Below, one piece after another: positions 39,201 through 51,012 of a stretch of 64,000 nucleotides of DNA. Position numbers and translations under genes: made by a program. Every line of letters begins with the position of its first letter. The stretch's first letter is position 1. The notes under the pieces are model-generated. The model made no database searches and was not told the origin of the DNA. It saw only the letters and a program-made list of their open reading frames with translations. The stretch comes from Eopsaltria australis (lineage: Eukaryota; Chordata; Aves; Passeriformes; Petroicidae): positions 1,328,501 through 1,392,500 of the forward strand of contig JAVTVJ010000343.1 of assembly GCA_034509425.1 (NCBI GenBank). The letters run 5' to 3'.

Positions 39201-40686
39201 TATCTTAAATAAAACTCAGATGCACTAGTTCATAATGTGAGGAGTCATGGTTAATAACTGTCTTCCAGAACTATTTATCTCTATATATGTTTATAAAAAT
39301 AAAAATAAATCCAAGAGAGAAATAACAGACGCCTATAAAATGTTAACCAGTTACTCAGATACCTGCAAAGGTAGGGTAAAATAGAGTCCCACCATCTCAA
39401 CCATTGCAATGCTAAAAAAAATAAAATAAAAAAAAATACCCAATGTATGACAGAAGTAGGTTAAGTGCATTTTGTTTACTGGAGACAGGCTACAATAAAA
39501 AGCAGAAAATATTACTACTTCTTTACAGATAGCATGTGTAATTCATTCTGATATAAGAATATTTATCCACTAGCAGTAATAACAAACCACAATTTTTGTC
39601 ATGAAAAAAATAAATTGTATTTGCAAAAAGCAAACACATTACGGAGTGTGTAAAAATGCAATATTCCCATTTTCTAGTCAGAGTTCCAATTTATTGAAGT
39701 AACAGAGCAGAAAATGCACTGACAGCTGTTACATTTTATTGCGAATTAGTATATACGTTTTATATCCAGTGAGCAAATGCATGATACATTGTATTCCAGT
39801 AATTGCCACTGGCTTTCCAAATGGAAACTGAATGATCTTAGTGCAATTACACTCAGGAGAGTAAGTGTAACAAGCTACAGTTCTACATTATAGCTCTTTA
39901 ACAATACCAAGAATTTTACTCTGTTTTAAAAAAGAAAATAAAAAGGTCAACTGTATACATAAAGAAATAAATATCTATTTATCCATCCACAGATGAAAAA
40001 ATGAGATTTTCTGCTATTCTGGCTTAGATTTGGTTACATATAACACAGACTATATGTTTCAGAAAGTTTGTAAGAATGATACTTAAGTTTTCTACTAGTT
40101 TAGACATTTCTTCAGCATCAGTAGTTTAGGGGGGGAGGGAAGAGAGGAATGGACAGAATGGTTGGAAACTTTGAACACATAAAATCAAAACTTCTCATTT
40201 CACATAGGAAATAAATGATTGCTATTCCTAGACTACACCCTAATTTTCCAGCATCCTTGCATAGAAAATTAAACATTTGCTTTGAAAGATTTAACACATT
40301 ACCTTCAGACGTAACATTTTAAATGTTTGTTACCGCAGGATTTTTTCCCTCCCCCAGTTTCCACCTGAGATAGTAACCCTCCTAAGAGAGCCCATGTGCT
40401 GAGCAGTTAGTATTTCAAATGCATTAAGGGAAGTGGGGGCATGAGGGAAAAACATTTTATTTTTATTTTTTTACTAACCTTCATAACATATTTTAAACCA
40501 TTTCGTTGGGCAGCCAGTCTGGTGACAGCCTCTGCACCTTCAAGCTGTAGCTGGAGCGCTCAGTAAAGCCGGCAGTCTCCTCCCCTCTAGTGGCTACCAG
40601 CTCTCTTTGCAGCAAACGGGAAGAGAAAGGCCTATAGAGGACCACCTCAGGGCCATTTGTGTCATTTTTCTTAGCTTACAAGGAGA
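39201..40686. other. Unassigned sequence with a GC-richer block at 40500-40640
   Basis: No gene recognised. The block at 40500-40640 is GC-richer than its surroundings (including 'cagcctctgcaccttcaagctg') and may be part of a conserved element. A G run lies at 40130-40140. Confidence 0.45.
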
Positions 40687-40735
40687 CAAAAAAAAAAACC
40701 AACCAAAAAAACCCCCCGCAACAAAAATCCCCCAC
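40687..40735. repeat. A/C-rich low-complexity tract
   Basis: A runs alternate with C runs; T is nearly absent on the plus strand. Confidence 0.8.
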
Positions 40736-41042
40736 AAGCCCACAGCCAAGCCCAGCAGAGCAGGCAGTCTATCACCGCAGCAAATAAAATTTATCAGTCA
40801 TTTAAAACAATATGTTAGTAGTGACTATGACTTAATCAACACCAACCTGCTGACATAGATTTGCAATTTGAGCAGGTTATTAGTGATCGAATTAACAACA
40901 TGTCACAACTTGTATCTGATTTATTAAAGGAAGCTGACTAATGCAACAGAGCTATAAACAACATGCATGGAGACATTTTTCAGGCATGCTGACTACCGTT
41001 GTACAGTCAATGGAAAATCAGAGTAAGAAACAATCTCTCTAA
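40736..41042. other. Unassigned complex sequence
   Basis: Repeat-free between two low-complexity tracts. It contains 'ttattagtgatcgaattaac' and 'ctgatttattaaagg', so it may be regulatory, with little to support that. Confidence 0.35.
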
Positions 41043-41065
41043 TTTTTTTTTTTTTTTTTTTTTTT
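41043..41065. repeat. Poly(T) tract, 23 nt
   Basis: Uninterrupted T23. Confidence 0.95.
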
Positions 41066-41288
41066 GAAGGTCCTTATAGACTATTGCATACTGGTGTTAC
41101 CGTGAAGCACAGGGATCTGTGTCATAAACTTTTACCCTGGGAGGGGTCAGAACCTATGAAAACAAAAATTTTCTGTTACAACTAGTAAAAGGACTCAATG
41201 GAAGGGCTTGGCACAGGGAAGCAATGAGAAAACACAGGATCCTGGGACATGCTGTGAGCTCAGCAATAGAGTACCCTAATCACTGCCA

Positions 41289-41317
41289 TTTTTTTCTTTT
41301 TCTTTTTTTTTTTTTTT
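41289..41317. repeat. T-rich tract with two C interruptions
   Basis: A T run of about 29 nt broken twice by C. Confidence 0.9.
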
Positions 41318-41799
41318 ACTTTGCAGTTCTTGTGATGAAGGCTTTTAAGAGGGCAAGATAAATATTAAAAGTGAGATAGCATGGTTTTCTGGAGCTTGCC
41401 CATACCTCTTCCTAAGCCTGTGGGGTAGCACAGGAGAAAGAACAACTACCCTATGTAGCCTGTAAGTAGCCAGCACTTGCAGTGCTTTTGCAGGCATGGG
41501 CTAACATTGATCCAAGTGTACAAGGCAGTTTACATGCTGCATGGATTTAAAATTCTTTTCTTTTTCAAAATTTGTTTCTGAACAGGCCTTGCTTCAATCC
41601 TCACTCTTTGCTCATGGATCAGACACACGCATGTCTATCAATATAAAACTAAGTCCTTTCACAGTTTTAGACAAAAAAAAAATATTTCAGGGGAGCACTG
41701 TGATCATTTAAGCAAGATCTGTACAGATTAGTTTTGATAGTGTATCCAAGTCCAAGAGTAACCTGACCAGGTTTTCATTTGCACCCACTTTTAATTCTG
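41318..41799. other. Unassigned sequence
   Basis: Nothing recognised. Confidence 0.5.
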
Positions 41800-42060
41800 A
41801 AACAATTAGTTACAGCCCAACTAGAGGCTTGAGAGCATTTTCATGAGAAACAAGAATTTAACATAAATCCACATAACCAAGGAAATTCAGAATTGGAGCT
41901 GTCAATTCTTAGGCCCAATAGAACACATAAAGGGGCTTGTTAATGCTGAACTAATTGGCATTCTCGGCTTGACAGTCTCAGCAGAGAGACCAAGGAGTGA
42001 ATAAGCATGGAGACTAAACTACCCTCTCGCTCACAGGTGGTCCCTCTAGGTTAGGACTAA
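41800..42060. promoter_or_regulatory. Candidate conserved non-coding element with TALE-type sites
   Basis: Complex, repeat-free segment. It holds CTGTCA (41899-41904) and its inverted form TGACAG (41970-41975), the core bound by MEIS/TGIF homeodomain proteins. Between them are 'ttaatgctgaactaattggc' (TAAT/ATTA cores) and a CCAAT-like 'cccaata'. Such clusters are common in developmental enhancers. No expression or conservation evidence is available here. Confidence 0.3.
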
Positions 42061-42796
42061 AGCACATTTGGAGATGAAGAAATGAAGAGAAAAATGTTCA
42101 CCAAAGGTACTCTTTAATTTGTGAACAAGAGACTTTAGTCTGTGCTGAAGGCGATGCAACCAATTCTTAACCAATGGCTATTCTTGCTGCTTCAATTTAG
42201 CCTGCAAATAAGCAAAGGTTTTGACTTCCTTTTAACAATTACGTTTCATAATTAGGGGGAGAGGTTGATACCCTCCAGTCATCTCCATCACCATGTTGAC
42301 TTCTATGAAAATATATGAAAAATCCTTACCTGAAAAACTCTGTTCTCTGCAAGCTAACCAATATAATCACATTATTTTTGGACATGCACTTAGGGGAAGG
42401 ACTTAACCTCTACCTCCTTGAGGTTATTTAATACAGGCCAGGGAGTAAGTGTACCTGCAGTCTTAGCCCCCCCTGACACACACAACAGCTCACTCTTCAG
42501 ATCCCATGTAAAAATAAGTATTTCTCTGGCATTCATTGGGAGCTAAGGATATGGGCTTATGTCATACTTGAGCCCTTATTTCAAGGTATGTCTGCAGTAC
42601 TTAATGAGCTTCAAAAGGTTACTGGTGAATTGTTACATCTGGAAGGGAGCAATAAGGGAGTAACACTACGTTTACTTCATATTGATTAGTGCTGAGCAGT
42701 TATCTTAGAACAGTGTAACAAGTTTCCTATCTTTCCCACTGAAATTTTTGGATTAAAAAAGAGAGATATTGAAAAAAAGATGCACAATATTAATAC
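42061..42796. other. Unassigned sequence
   Basis: Nothing recognised. Confidence 0.5.
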
Positions 42797-42977
42797 TGAG
42801 GGTAATTAATCACTGGAGTAAATTACTGAGGGGCATAGTTGATTCCCTTTCAGTGGGAGTCTTTAAATCAATACTGGATTTTTTTAAAAGGTACATTCTA
42901 GCTCAGCTGCAAGTTATAAGGTTCTATGCAAAAATTACAAAATGAATCAATGACTTATGTAACACAGGAGGTAAAAC
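42797..42977 (+). mobile_element. Ancient amniote CR1 LINE, near-3' fragment
   Basis: Matches the distal part of an old CR1 type: 'gagggtaattaatcactgga', 'aaattactgag', 'tttcagtgggagtctttaaatcaa' (the family's 'ggcaatttttaaatcaagattgga' block), 'attctagctcagctgcaagt', 'ttctatg' and finally 'gtaacacaggaggt'. The terminal ctatga-type end is missing. It is as eroded as the copies at 487-812 and 24135-24640. Confidence 0.65.
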
Positions 42978-43078
42978 GAAAATATTGTCATGCAGATTTT
43001 TGAACTTAAAATGTATTAATTTGTTAATTTTACCCACATTAAAAAAAACCAAAAACAAAGACTCCCAGATGTATCTAC

Positions 43079-43102
43079 AAAAAAAAAAAAAAAAAAAAAA
43101 AA
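43079..43102. repeat. Poly(A) tract, 24 nt
   Basis: Uninterrupted A24. No retroposed gene sequence precedes it that I can recognise, so it is not evidence of a processed pseudogene. Confidence 0.95.
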
Positions 43103-45599
43103 GTAAAAAGTTGGGAAAGAAAGACCCATTTAAGAAAATAGCTCTGCATCTGATGTCAATGGAAATTAATAAGGTAACCTTGATCCTATGCATTTTAAAA
43201 GTGACTATTTAAAAAGAACACATTTGTAACACTCCAGATTTTTTCACTTGCCAGATTTTCCTGCCTTGGCTAAAGGACTCTCAGTGCAGTACTGAAAAGT
43301 GACAGAGACTGTCCCAGTTCCTGCATCCTTCTTGGGACGGTCCATCCCCAGTGCTGTTTTGAGCAACCTCAAGACTACCCTAAGTTCTGCTAGCTGGCAA
43401 ATGTGCCCCGTAGCTGTTGTCCCAGCTGATAAATAGTCAGGCCAGGACAACATCCATAGACCTCTACACTCACTCCTCTGGCAGTCCCCAAAGCATATTT
43501 AAAAAAAAAGCCTGGAAAGACAGAGGAAAAGTAGAAGGCAAAGAGTCATTATGATCAGAATCACAGCTGCTTATTGCAGCTAAAATAATGTGTCTAAAAT
43601 AAATTTTTTAATTCATACTAGCAATAGACTGAAGAGATAAAGACATGATCTTCTTGCAGGACAGAATCCTTTTTACAGATAAGTAGAATTTAAAAGATGT
43701 TATTTCACTGTGACACTTAGAGACATCAACACAATCTCTCTTGTAGAAAGTAGAACCTTTGTAATTCTTCCTTTTCAGAAGAACTTGAGCTACTCAAAAC
43801 AGGAGAATAAAAGAAAACCTAATTTCCTGATAAAAACCCACCAATTTTAATGATATTATTTTAGAATTTTGATTATAATTTTCAAAGCTTATTTGGTCTT
43901 TAGTGAGGAATCTTCAAAAAAGCAACAAACAAACTTAATCTTACAGTATTAAAAATTGAAACTCACAGGTTTGACCACCACCATCACTTACCTTTTCTTG
44001 TTTAATATCAAAAATGAGATATGATGTTCAGATCTCCACCAAGCTCACTGTATATATCAGTCTTTGTGATTTTTCCCAATGATATTTACCTTTTGCAAAA
44101 ATATTTGAAATAGAATTTCTGATAAAATTTGAAAATTTAGTAGCATTTTCAATAACCTAAATAAACTGCATAGTCATTATCAGCTGTTCAGGAAAATCTA
44201 AATGCTGAGCAGCTTGTTCCCTATTGTTTTCCTGAAAAGCTGAGTAAGTCTTTTAGTAATGGAAGAGTTATTAGAGACAGATGATAAATAGTTCAAAATC
44301 AATCCATAGACAGCCTTATTTTTGGGGCCATTTGAACTTAGCAACCTACATGTATAATTTTACAAACTCAAGATCTAGACTTTCTAATACAAGATTTCTG
44401 GTTTACAGTTTTAGACTGCTGTGTGAGTACAACACACATATTTTAACACTTTTACCCTGTAACGATTTTAGCTCAATACTCAAATTTTTCCCCCTGAAGA
44501 CATAATAATAATAATGTAGAAATAGATGCTAAATGTTGCTCACTACTGCTTCTTTGTTCTGCACATCAAACCAAATTCTACTTCCACTGTCCATGGGAGA
44601 TAAAGGGCTTAATCATTTCAGGAATACCTTGGCTGATGCACACTCATTTCAGCTGAAAGCACCACATGGGATCTGATGAAAGAAATGCAGCCTGGTAACT
44701 ATTGGAACCTTGTTGTCCTACCTTAACAGATATGCACCAAGTCCCACCTGATGCTTTTCTTGGGATTTCCCTCATTCCTCTCTGCTTGCAGTAATTGAGG
44801 GTATTCCACAGTTACTAAGAAATAGTTCAAACAGGGAGCAAAAAATGTAGTGGAAAAGACACTCATAGTGAATCTTCAGATGAAATCAGACAGCCTAAGA
44901 TTGTGTTCTCATATCATCTGGCATGGCTGGAGATTTTAATGGTCTTTTCACATCCAGCCACCGACTGGAACAGCAACAGAATAATGATGAAATTAAAACT
45001 GGAAAGTAGATAATGAATAACACAAAGAAGTTATATCTTTTAATTAATTTAAAATACACCAGTTATTAAATCTGAGGAACTGTCTGTCTGGGAATGTAAG
45101 GGGACAAATGGATTGTTTCCTTTAGTGCTCCCTTTCTAGATATGAGTCTAACACTTCAGGAGACCAACTGGTCAACAGACAATGCACACCCAGCAGCAGC
45201 AGCAACAGAAAAGAGCAGGTCAATTTTCAGCTACTCAGTAAGCCATATTATAAACCAGTGGGAATGGAGACTGCTTACTGATATTGTATTTGCCTGAGCA
45301 GAGACTTGAGGATGTTCTGCGTTTTTAACAATAAACACAAAGAAATGGATCAAGTACTAGTTATTGCTCATGGGCAAAAGAGGAACATATTTAAGATTTT
45401 TCTGCAGATGAATGCAGAGGAGGCCAAGAAAAATATAATATAGCCCTACAGATGCATAGTAAGTAATTCTTTTTCCCATATTGCGGTATCATATGCAAGG
45501 GAACACATTTGCTCCAGGATTGCCAGTTCACAGAAGGATCAACGCACAGACAGGTTTGTAGAACCCCGTGTGAACCGACAGAGCTTTCCAAATTCAGGG
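43103..45599. other. Unassigned sequence
   Basis: About 2.5 kb with no gene or transposon recognised; a short ATAATAATAAT run lies at 44503-44515. Confidence 0.5.
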
Positions 45600-46010
45600 C
45601 AGATGAAAGGGAGCAAATGATCTATGCAGTGCCAAATTGTATATGGTGCTATAGATAGCTGATCAATGCCAGCCATGTAGCAGACCCTTGCTCTGACAAT
45701 CTGAAGGTCTGCTCAGGTGACTACAAACAGTAGAAGCAAAGACAGAACACACGGAGCACAGCGTGGGCGTTATAACTAGAGTGCTGTAAATTAGAAAGGC
45801 ACACATTTGTAATTGGCATTGCTGACAAAGAAGTGGCACTAAAGTTACAGATGGAGTCAGAGCTGATGCTGGAACAAGCAGCCTAAATAGCTTGTCACTC
45901 TGAGCTCATTAAGAAGTAAAATGCAGATCAGGGAACAGCTAAGCAGCTGGGTCAGGTTGTTCATTGGCTAATTTAGTCTAAACAAGAAAGAGGGAAGGCA
46001 TGAAACATGT
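45600..46010. promoter_or_regulatory. Candidate conserved non-coding element
   Basis: Repeat-free, balanced-composition segment of about 410 bp with 'tttgtaattggcattgctgac', 'gagctcattaagaag' and 'cattggctaatttag' motifs, which contain homeodomain and CCAAT-like cores. It is flanked downstream by A-rich and T25 tracts. The call rests on texture and motifs only. Confidence 0.27.
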
Positions 46011-46110
46011 TCTGGAAGAGTGTAAAAGAAAGCAAGGAACCAGAAGGGTAGGGGTGGCCAACCACTTGCTGCAAGCTGAAACACAGCTTAAGAGAAAACA
46101 CCAAAGCCAA

Positions 46111-46200
46111 AGGAAAAAAAAAAAAACCCTGAAAAAAACAAACCTCCAAACTTAAATCAACCTTCGCCTTCTCTCTTTTTTTTTTTTTTTTTTTTTTTTT
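46111..46200. repeat. A-rich tract followed by T25
   Basis: An A13 run at about 46112-46124 and an uninterrupted T25 run at 46176-46200 form complementary homopolymers about 50 bp apart. Confidence 0.9.
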
Positions 46201-49200
46201 GCTATTTCACTAAATAAACAAAATGCAAAAAAATTGGGGTTTCAGCTGTCTCAAAAAATCATTGGAATCCAAGAATCAAGTAATCAGCAACACACATGCC
46301 AGTCAAGCATACAGCTATCCACGGCTGAAGACCGACACTGACATATTCATACATATGTATGAGCGTCAGTATTTGCATGTCAGAGCTAAGCATGTAACAA
46401 TGCAGGTACTTGGGTTAGAAAATTTGGCAAAAACCCCTCTCTCTTCTCAGAACTGAAGCCAGACCTGCCACCGTTGCAGTCAGAAGGCTTGACGGCAAGG
46501 CAACTCAGCACCCTCTTCTCCCCAAATTATGAACCACCCGCTCACCTTCTAAAAACCGAGGCTTGCAATCAGGATCTCCCAACAAGCACACTTGAACTGA
46601 GGACTCTGCAAGCTCAAATTCCTGCCAGAAAACCTCCAGGGATGCACCTAGGTTAGGCATTTACAACAGATCCCCTCCCAGCTTTGCTTTCCTTGTTGCA
46701 GTTCCATTTTGTAGGCACTCCTTTTTCTGAAAGGGCTGCGTGGAATCAGCGTGCAACAGAGGGGAAGGCTGGTACAGCAACGTTAACTAACTCTTCTTTG
46801 TAATTAAAGGCGTAAAATCTGCTCCACACACAATCTTTATTTAGGTAAATTTCATAGCTGATAATCAGATCTTCTATGAAAGAGAAAGAAACAAATGAGC
46901 TAGAAATTCGTGATCTGTCATATTTAGAAGAAATCATCAGTCAACGCCAAGATGATTTTTATGCATGGGCATGTCACTATGGGGATTGAAAGGGGCTCTT
47001 CTGTGATATTTACATCTTCTGTGATCCATTATCATTCCTCCAAAATAAGTTTTCTGAAAGGTTATGACTTTTAAGAAATATTATGTACTACGATTGAGCC
47101 AAGCATAGGAGAGGAGGTGAAGGAGAGTCACCAGAACCCCTGTCTGCATATCATATTCTGGCTTCCTGCAGAGCTCCCAGAGTCCCTGGGCATTGCAGAA
47201 GATATATAAAAATACAGGAAAAAATGCAAAATTATCTATAAAAGTGTCATCATCCTGGCAAATTGTTGTGAAACAGCCTGTACAGAGGTTTCCTACTCCG
47301 GGTCCTCTTTCCTGAGATTTCATTGTCCCCTCTAGAATTACCTGACTTTTTCCACTTCATTTTCCACCCTCTTGTTTGATCTACTGTGAATAGATTTGTC
47401 AGTGCTGCTAGAAAGGAAGTTGATTTTTAGATTTAACAAAAAAGGAGCTAAAAGTTGAGAGCTTTCTCTGTGAGGGAACAGTTATAATGTTCTATTATCC
47501 CTGCAGGGATGGAGAGAAATTCTTGTAAATGTTACTTATTTAACAGAATATCCTTAAACAACGTATCAAACTACTTAGTGAAATCATATGAACAAATCAT
47601 AAGAGACTGGTGAATTGAAATGATTAAGGCTCGTTTAATTTCTTGAAACCAGGACATTTCCCCAACATCATAATATGGATTTGGGTTACAGAGTCTTGAA
47701 ATCACTGCTGAAAAAATCTTCTGTCATGTCTATTGAGTTAGTAGATAGAAATTCAACACACTGACTAAGGCAATCCTCCTATTTTCCTTTTCTCCTTTTT
47801 TTCTATTTTGTTTTTAAAATTATTATTTTATTTCTTAAAATAAATTCCTCTCTTTTAATATATTTATTGAAATAATGATATAAATATTTCTAATTGCCAT
47901 TGTTCTCTAGACAAACACTTTGAACAGTGAGGGAGTTTTATCAAACTCTATGTCCTTTTCAAGACATATAGAGAATATTATCATTTAATTATTCATATTC
48001 CTTTTAATATAGTATTATAGACTAAAATAAAGAAGACGTGATAAATTTGTATAGATTCTAAAAGAGACAGGAGGAGGATGATATGTCTCATTTATGGTAG
48101 CAGAATGAGGCTGTATCAATAGTTATTGCAAAAAGAGTTTTCTTGGACAAGTAGTTCTGCTACAAAAAGCACAGAGCGGTTGAGACTGCAAACAGTTGGT
48201 GTCCTCAAGCTACAGTGTCTTGCTGTGAGCTGGACAGGAGGATTTGGTGGATAGAATATGAGACTGAAAATTAGTAGCCCTCAACTATATTCTTTTCCTG
48301 ACACACTCTCTAGATGAAATTCTCCTCTATTCCCAAAGACCCAGATCCTTAAGGAAATCAATGATAAAAAGAGTAATTTTTCTTACTGATCGACATGTCA
48401 CATGGGTAGTTCATTCCTCCTTTAGTCACTCCCTTCTCCAAAAATGTCTCCTTAAATTATTGGGCACTTAAAAAATTGAAACCAGTTTAAAAAGAGATGC
48501 TAAATCTTCCTCTCCTTGCAGAAGCCTTGCAACTAGTTAATATCTTAGCATATTTGGACATAACAAAATGGAAAATATTCTAGAAATGCAGATTATTGTT
48601 GGTATTATGAACAGATATAATTTTCATTTTCTTCAGCATTATTATCTTTTTGTGCTATTTTTTCATATTTATGACTTTTGTGTATTTATATGCATCAAAA
48701 ATTAATAAAAATATTTATTAAAGAAATGACATTGGTATAATTACTCCAATTGGAAAATCAGTACAACTTCACAGACAACAAAGCAATATGTTGAATTTAT
48801 GAACCTTGCCTCACTTATTTACATTTAGCATACTGAAAATATTTGAACCATTTAGTTGATGGATTGGAAACATATTAGGTTAATTAAAGCTATCTTGCAA
48901 GTATCCTTTTCAGAGTTTATATACTTCTTATATTGGTTGTACTTAGAAGAATATATGTGTTCTAGAAAAATCTTGTATACTATTACACTTCAGTTCAGCA
49001 GTATTTCCAATTTCAGTAACATCTCAGTCGTTCAAGAAGGTCCGAAGTGTACTGAAAAGTTTTACTGTTTGCTGTGACAAGCGTGTTATTTTTCATAATG
49101 TAGTTTAACTTAAAAGCTGCAGTGACTCTTCCTCCACTCTTGCCTTGTGATTTCTCCATTAGAAGTAGGATTTAAAAAGGGAATTTTTGCTAATGTATTT

Positions 49201-50244
49201 TTTTTTCTTTTCAGCCTGTGGAGTTTCAGATACTAAAGATAACTAAGACCTACCTAGCACTGGGTACCTAATTTCTGCTTTTTGGAGTTCTTTCTTATTA
49301 AATATCTTTGACCTTCCTTTGGTGCCTCCAAAGAAGTCTGGGCTGATGTGAGTGCTGTACCAAATACCCTGAGCTTTCCTCTGCTGTGTCTCATGAAACA
49401 GGGCCTAAACAAGCCATCTGTGAATGATGAAAATTATGACTTTGAGCAAAAAGCCTTTAAGTCATGAATTCTGCATCAGAACTAGAGGCCAAGATTGATG
49501 CAGTCACTAAAGATGGGCTCAGGTTCATGAGAATGTAAACAGTGATTTTGTTACTGTCTTTTTAAACGTTTCCGTAGCTTGCTGGCAGTTTTAATGTGCA
49601 GTCAGATATCCTGGCAATTTAATACTGAATACTTTGGTTCCAGTTTCCTGAAATCATATTTGCTTTTGTGTGGTTGTAGCCCACACCCAGAAAAAAAATA
49701 GCCTATCTGAAAAATCTGCCCTCAAAGATGAGGCCTGTAAAATTCAGTGTATCCCAGGCATGAATCTGACTCATTGCTGTCACGTTTATCACTTCAGAAA
49801 GATGACAACAATGTAATGGAATTAATCTTTAATAGAATTAAGTTTGTGAATGGCTTGACTTTATTTTGCACAAAGAGACCGATAGAAATCTATCTCAATA
49901 GATCATATTAACCTACAAATCTAGGATGCTAGATCAGTTTTAAGCTAGAAAACCAAACTGAAATCTGTACATTCCTAATCAGAGAAATTATATCTGGCAG
50001 TTCAATTATATGTGCAATTACTCATACTTCAATCATAGGAGGTACAAAAATTTAGTGTTTCATGCTAACTCTGTGAAAAGGAAATACATATTTATGAAAA
50101 AATATTTTTATCTATAATTTTTTTCTTTAAGAAACTTCTTCAGGGATAAAATCCTAAACTACATTATGGGGAAAAAACTTGCACATACCTCTGAATCCAT
50201 CATCTGAACACAATTTTCATGACTCCTGTGTAGTGTTTTTACTA
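46201..50244. other. Unassigned intergenic sequence
   Basis: About 4 kb with no identified gene or transposon. The 80-codon minus-strand frame at 47081-47323 has no recognised domain. The segment 47790-48070 is strongly AT-rich. Confidence 0.5.
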
Positions 50245-50261
50245 ATATATATATATATATT
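50245..50261. repeat. (AT)8 dinucleotide run
   Basis: Short perfect AT/TA alternation. Confidence 0.9.
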
Positions 50262-50814
50262 TGTCACACGTTGATGCAATGACTAGTAGGTCCTGTAAGC
50301 AATGATGTTTGGGTAGTGTATATGTATTCAGAGCAATATCTGCTAAAATTTGTTATGGAAAAAGAAAGTTTCATTCTGTTTTTCCTAGCATCAGAGCAAT
50401 ACAAGTAATTCTTTCCTCACATCTGGTCAAAAGCTTCCACGGTAGAAAGTTGAAGAAAGGAAGTCAGCCTATGCTGAGGCCCCTCCAAACCCCATGATTA
50501 AACACCATCGGTTTGTCTATTCCCCACTGAGATAATAGTTGTCTCCTACTACAAGGAATAGCAGCCTCAGCTGTGAAGGTTGTGGTTCAAATACTTGCTA
50601 GAGCACAGAATGGAGGGTTGTCACAACATATAAAAATACGTTTCAGTTTCCTCGTTTCTTCAGTCAGATGGCAAAAAATCAAACATTTAAAGTTAGAAAA
50701 CCCCAAATAAAGAATCCTGAAATATGTGATGGCTTATGAATAATTGTGTTCTGTTTTCCAATGGGGATCCTAATTCATTCAGTACACATGACAAATAGGT
50801 AAGGGGGTATACAC

Positions 50815-51012
50815 AATAATTGTAAGGGTATGTCTATAGTGAACACTCTTGCACTGTGAAAAGATACCCAGCTGGCTCCAAAACTGGAAACAATCACAAT
50901 ATGAAAAGTGAACTGACCTAATTAGTCCCAGTGCAAATAACACATTCACATCACTATACAGCTTCCTATACATGAGCTAGTATACCTGTGTGGCATAGCA
51001 GTGGGGCATACA
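50815..51012. mobile_element. Possible non-autonomous DNA transposon relic
   Basis: The left side, 'agggtatgtctatagtg', resembles the 'gggtatgtctacactgc' terminus of common amniote hAT-like non-autonomous elements. About 190 bp later, 'gtgtggcatagcagtggggcatac' could be the eroded reverse end. The interior is unrecognised. A second similar start, 'gggtatgtttacactgg', follows the A23 tract at 53941. Weak support. Confidence 0.28.

Noticed and set aside
43079..43102. Poly(A) tail of a processed pseudogene
   Set aside because: No coding-like or mRNA-like sequence on the 5' side and no target-site duplication; simple homopolymer.
47081..47323. 80-codon minus-strand frame that looked exon-like
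   Set aside because: No family recognised and flanks lack convincing splice sites by eye.
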